Assembly (NCBI GenBank): GCA_963169055.1
Contig: CAUJFU010000125.1
Location: 1 to 5,101 of the forward strand
DNA from: Myxococcota bacterium
GTDB lineage: Bacteria; Myxococcota_C; UBA6777
Direction of reading: 5' to 3'
Length of the DNA stretch: 5,101 nt
The notes below the pieces were generated by a model. It saw nothing but the letters and a program-made list of their open reading frames with translations. It was not told the DNA's origin and searched no databases. Both the position numbers and the translations under genes were made by a program. Below are positions 4,960 to 5,101 of this stretch, piece after piece; the first letter of the stretch is position 1; the number at the start of each line of letters is the position of its first letter.

Positions 4960-5101
4960 TCCTTTCTTTGGATAAGGGTGGTGGTTCGTGCGGCCAGCCG
5001 AGTGGTGGCCTTCTTGACGTTGACGGAAGTGGTGAGGGTTTGGCCGTCGATGGTTTCGAGGGCGAAAAAGCCCGTGCTGCGCTTGCCTTTGACCCATCCT
5101 G
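4938..5101 (-). CDS. C-terminal end of an unidentified protein (possibly an RRXRR/IscB-like nuclease)
   Basis: 53 complete codons and a TAA stop are visible; the start is outside the window. The frame is chosen because it has the C-ending codon bias of the neighbouring genes and a protein-like composition, while the other two frames give Pro/His/Arg-rich strings. The fragment runs GWVKGKRSTGFFALE at its visible start, then IDGQTL and SVNVKK, and ends in a basic tail with IQRKDG. The G-x-V-x-G-K-R-S-T-G-x-F pattern recalls the GRVAVRxSGSF-type segment near the C-terminus of IscB/RRXRR-HNH proteins, and IQRKDG recalls their RxDG ending. This is memory-based pattern resemblance only, and the catalytic part cannot be seen. 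It lies 28 nt upstream of the solute-binding protein gene. Confidence 0.6.
   Translation of the reverse strand, partial: GWVKGKRSTGFFALETIDGQTLTTSVNVKKATTRLAARTTTLIQRKDGASSPL

Noticed and set aside
4906-5097. Minus-strand 63-codon frame with an ATG at the right edge
   Set aside because: It is His/Arg/Pro-rich, as expected for a shifted frame. The frame ending at 4938 has normal composition and the local codon bias.
1-5101. CRISPR arrays, tRNA or rRNA genes, complete insertion sequences
   Set aside because: No regularly spaced direct repeats with unique spacers, no tRNA cloverleaf or rRNA segments, and no transposase frame were seen. The only tandem repeats are two-copy units.

Overview
The window holds five genes, all on the minus strand, and no convincing gene on the plus strand. 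In transcription order (high to low coordinates) they are: the last 53 codons of an unidentified protein running in from the right edge (stop at 4938-4940); a family 3 periplasmic solute-binding protein (4046-4909); a small secreted cysteine-rich protein (3509-3838); a membrane-anchored kinase-like protein with two PEGA domains (1165-3261); and a canonical Ser/Thr protein kinase that starts from a TTG codon and leaves the window at position 1.

The Hanks-type kinases with PEGA domains, the long Ser/Pro/Asn/Thr-rich linkers and the GC-rich, C-ending codons suggest a Gram-negative bacterium with complex signalling, most likely Myxococcota, Bradymonadota or a related former deltaproteobacterial lineage. 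No rRNA or marker gene is present, so this is inference. The plus strand is strikingly G-rich and C-poor, and every gene is written on the C-rich strand.

Right part (3839-5101): the partial gene and the solute-binding protein are 28 nt apart and may share a transcript. A two-part GC-rich hairpin covers the stop codon of the first and ends just before the start of the second. The solute-binding protein has no permease or ATPase beside it in the window. Its stop codon lies inside a 27-bp imperfect tandem duplication.

Middle (3262-3838): the cysteine-rich gene has a strong Shine-Dalgarno sequence, a clear signal peptide and 14 cysteines in a near-perfect C-x5-C ladder that is symmetric end to end. 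This is the most unusual item in the window. The 247-bp gap after it holds a 10-bp-arm dyad and a plausible sigma-70-type promoter for the kinase pair.

Left part (1-3261): two kinase genes 16 nt apart form a probable operon. The first has a degenerate glycine loop and HFG in place of DFG, so it looks like a pseudokinase with a transmembrane helix and extracytoplasmic PEGA domains. The second has every catalytic motif. The simplest reading is a membrane sensor or scaffold made together with an active cytoplasmic kinase.
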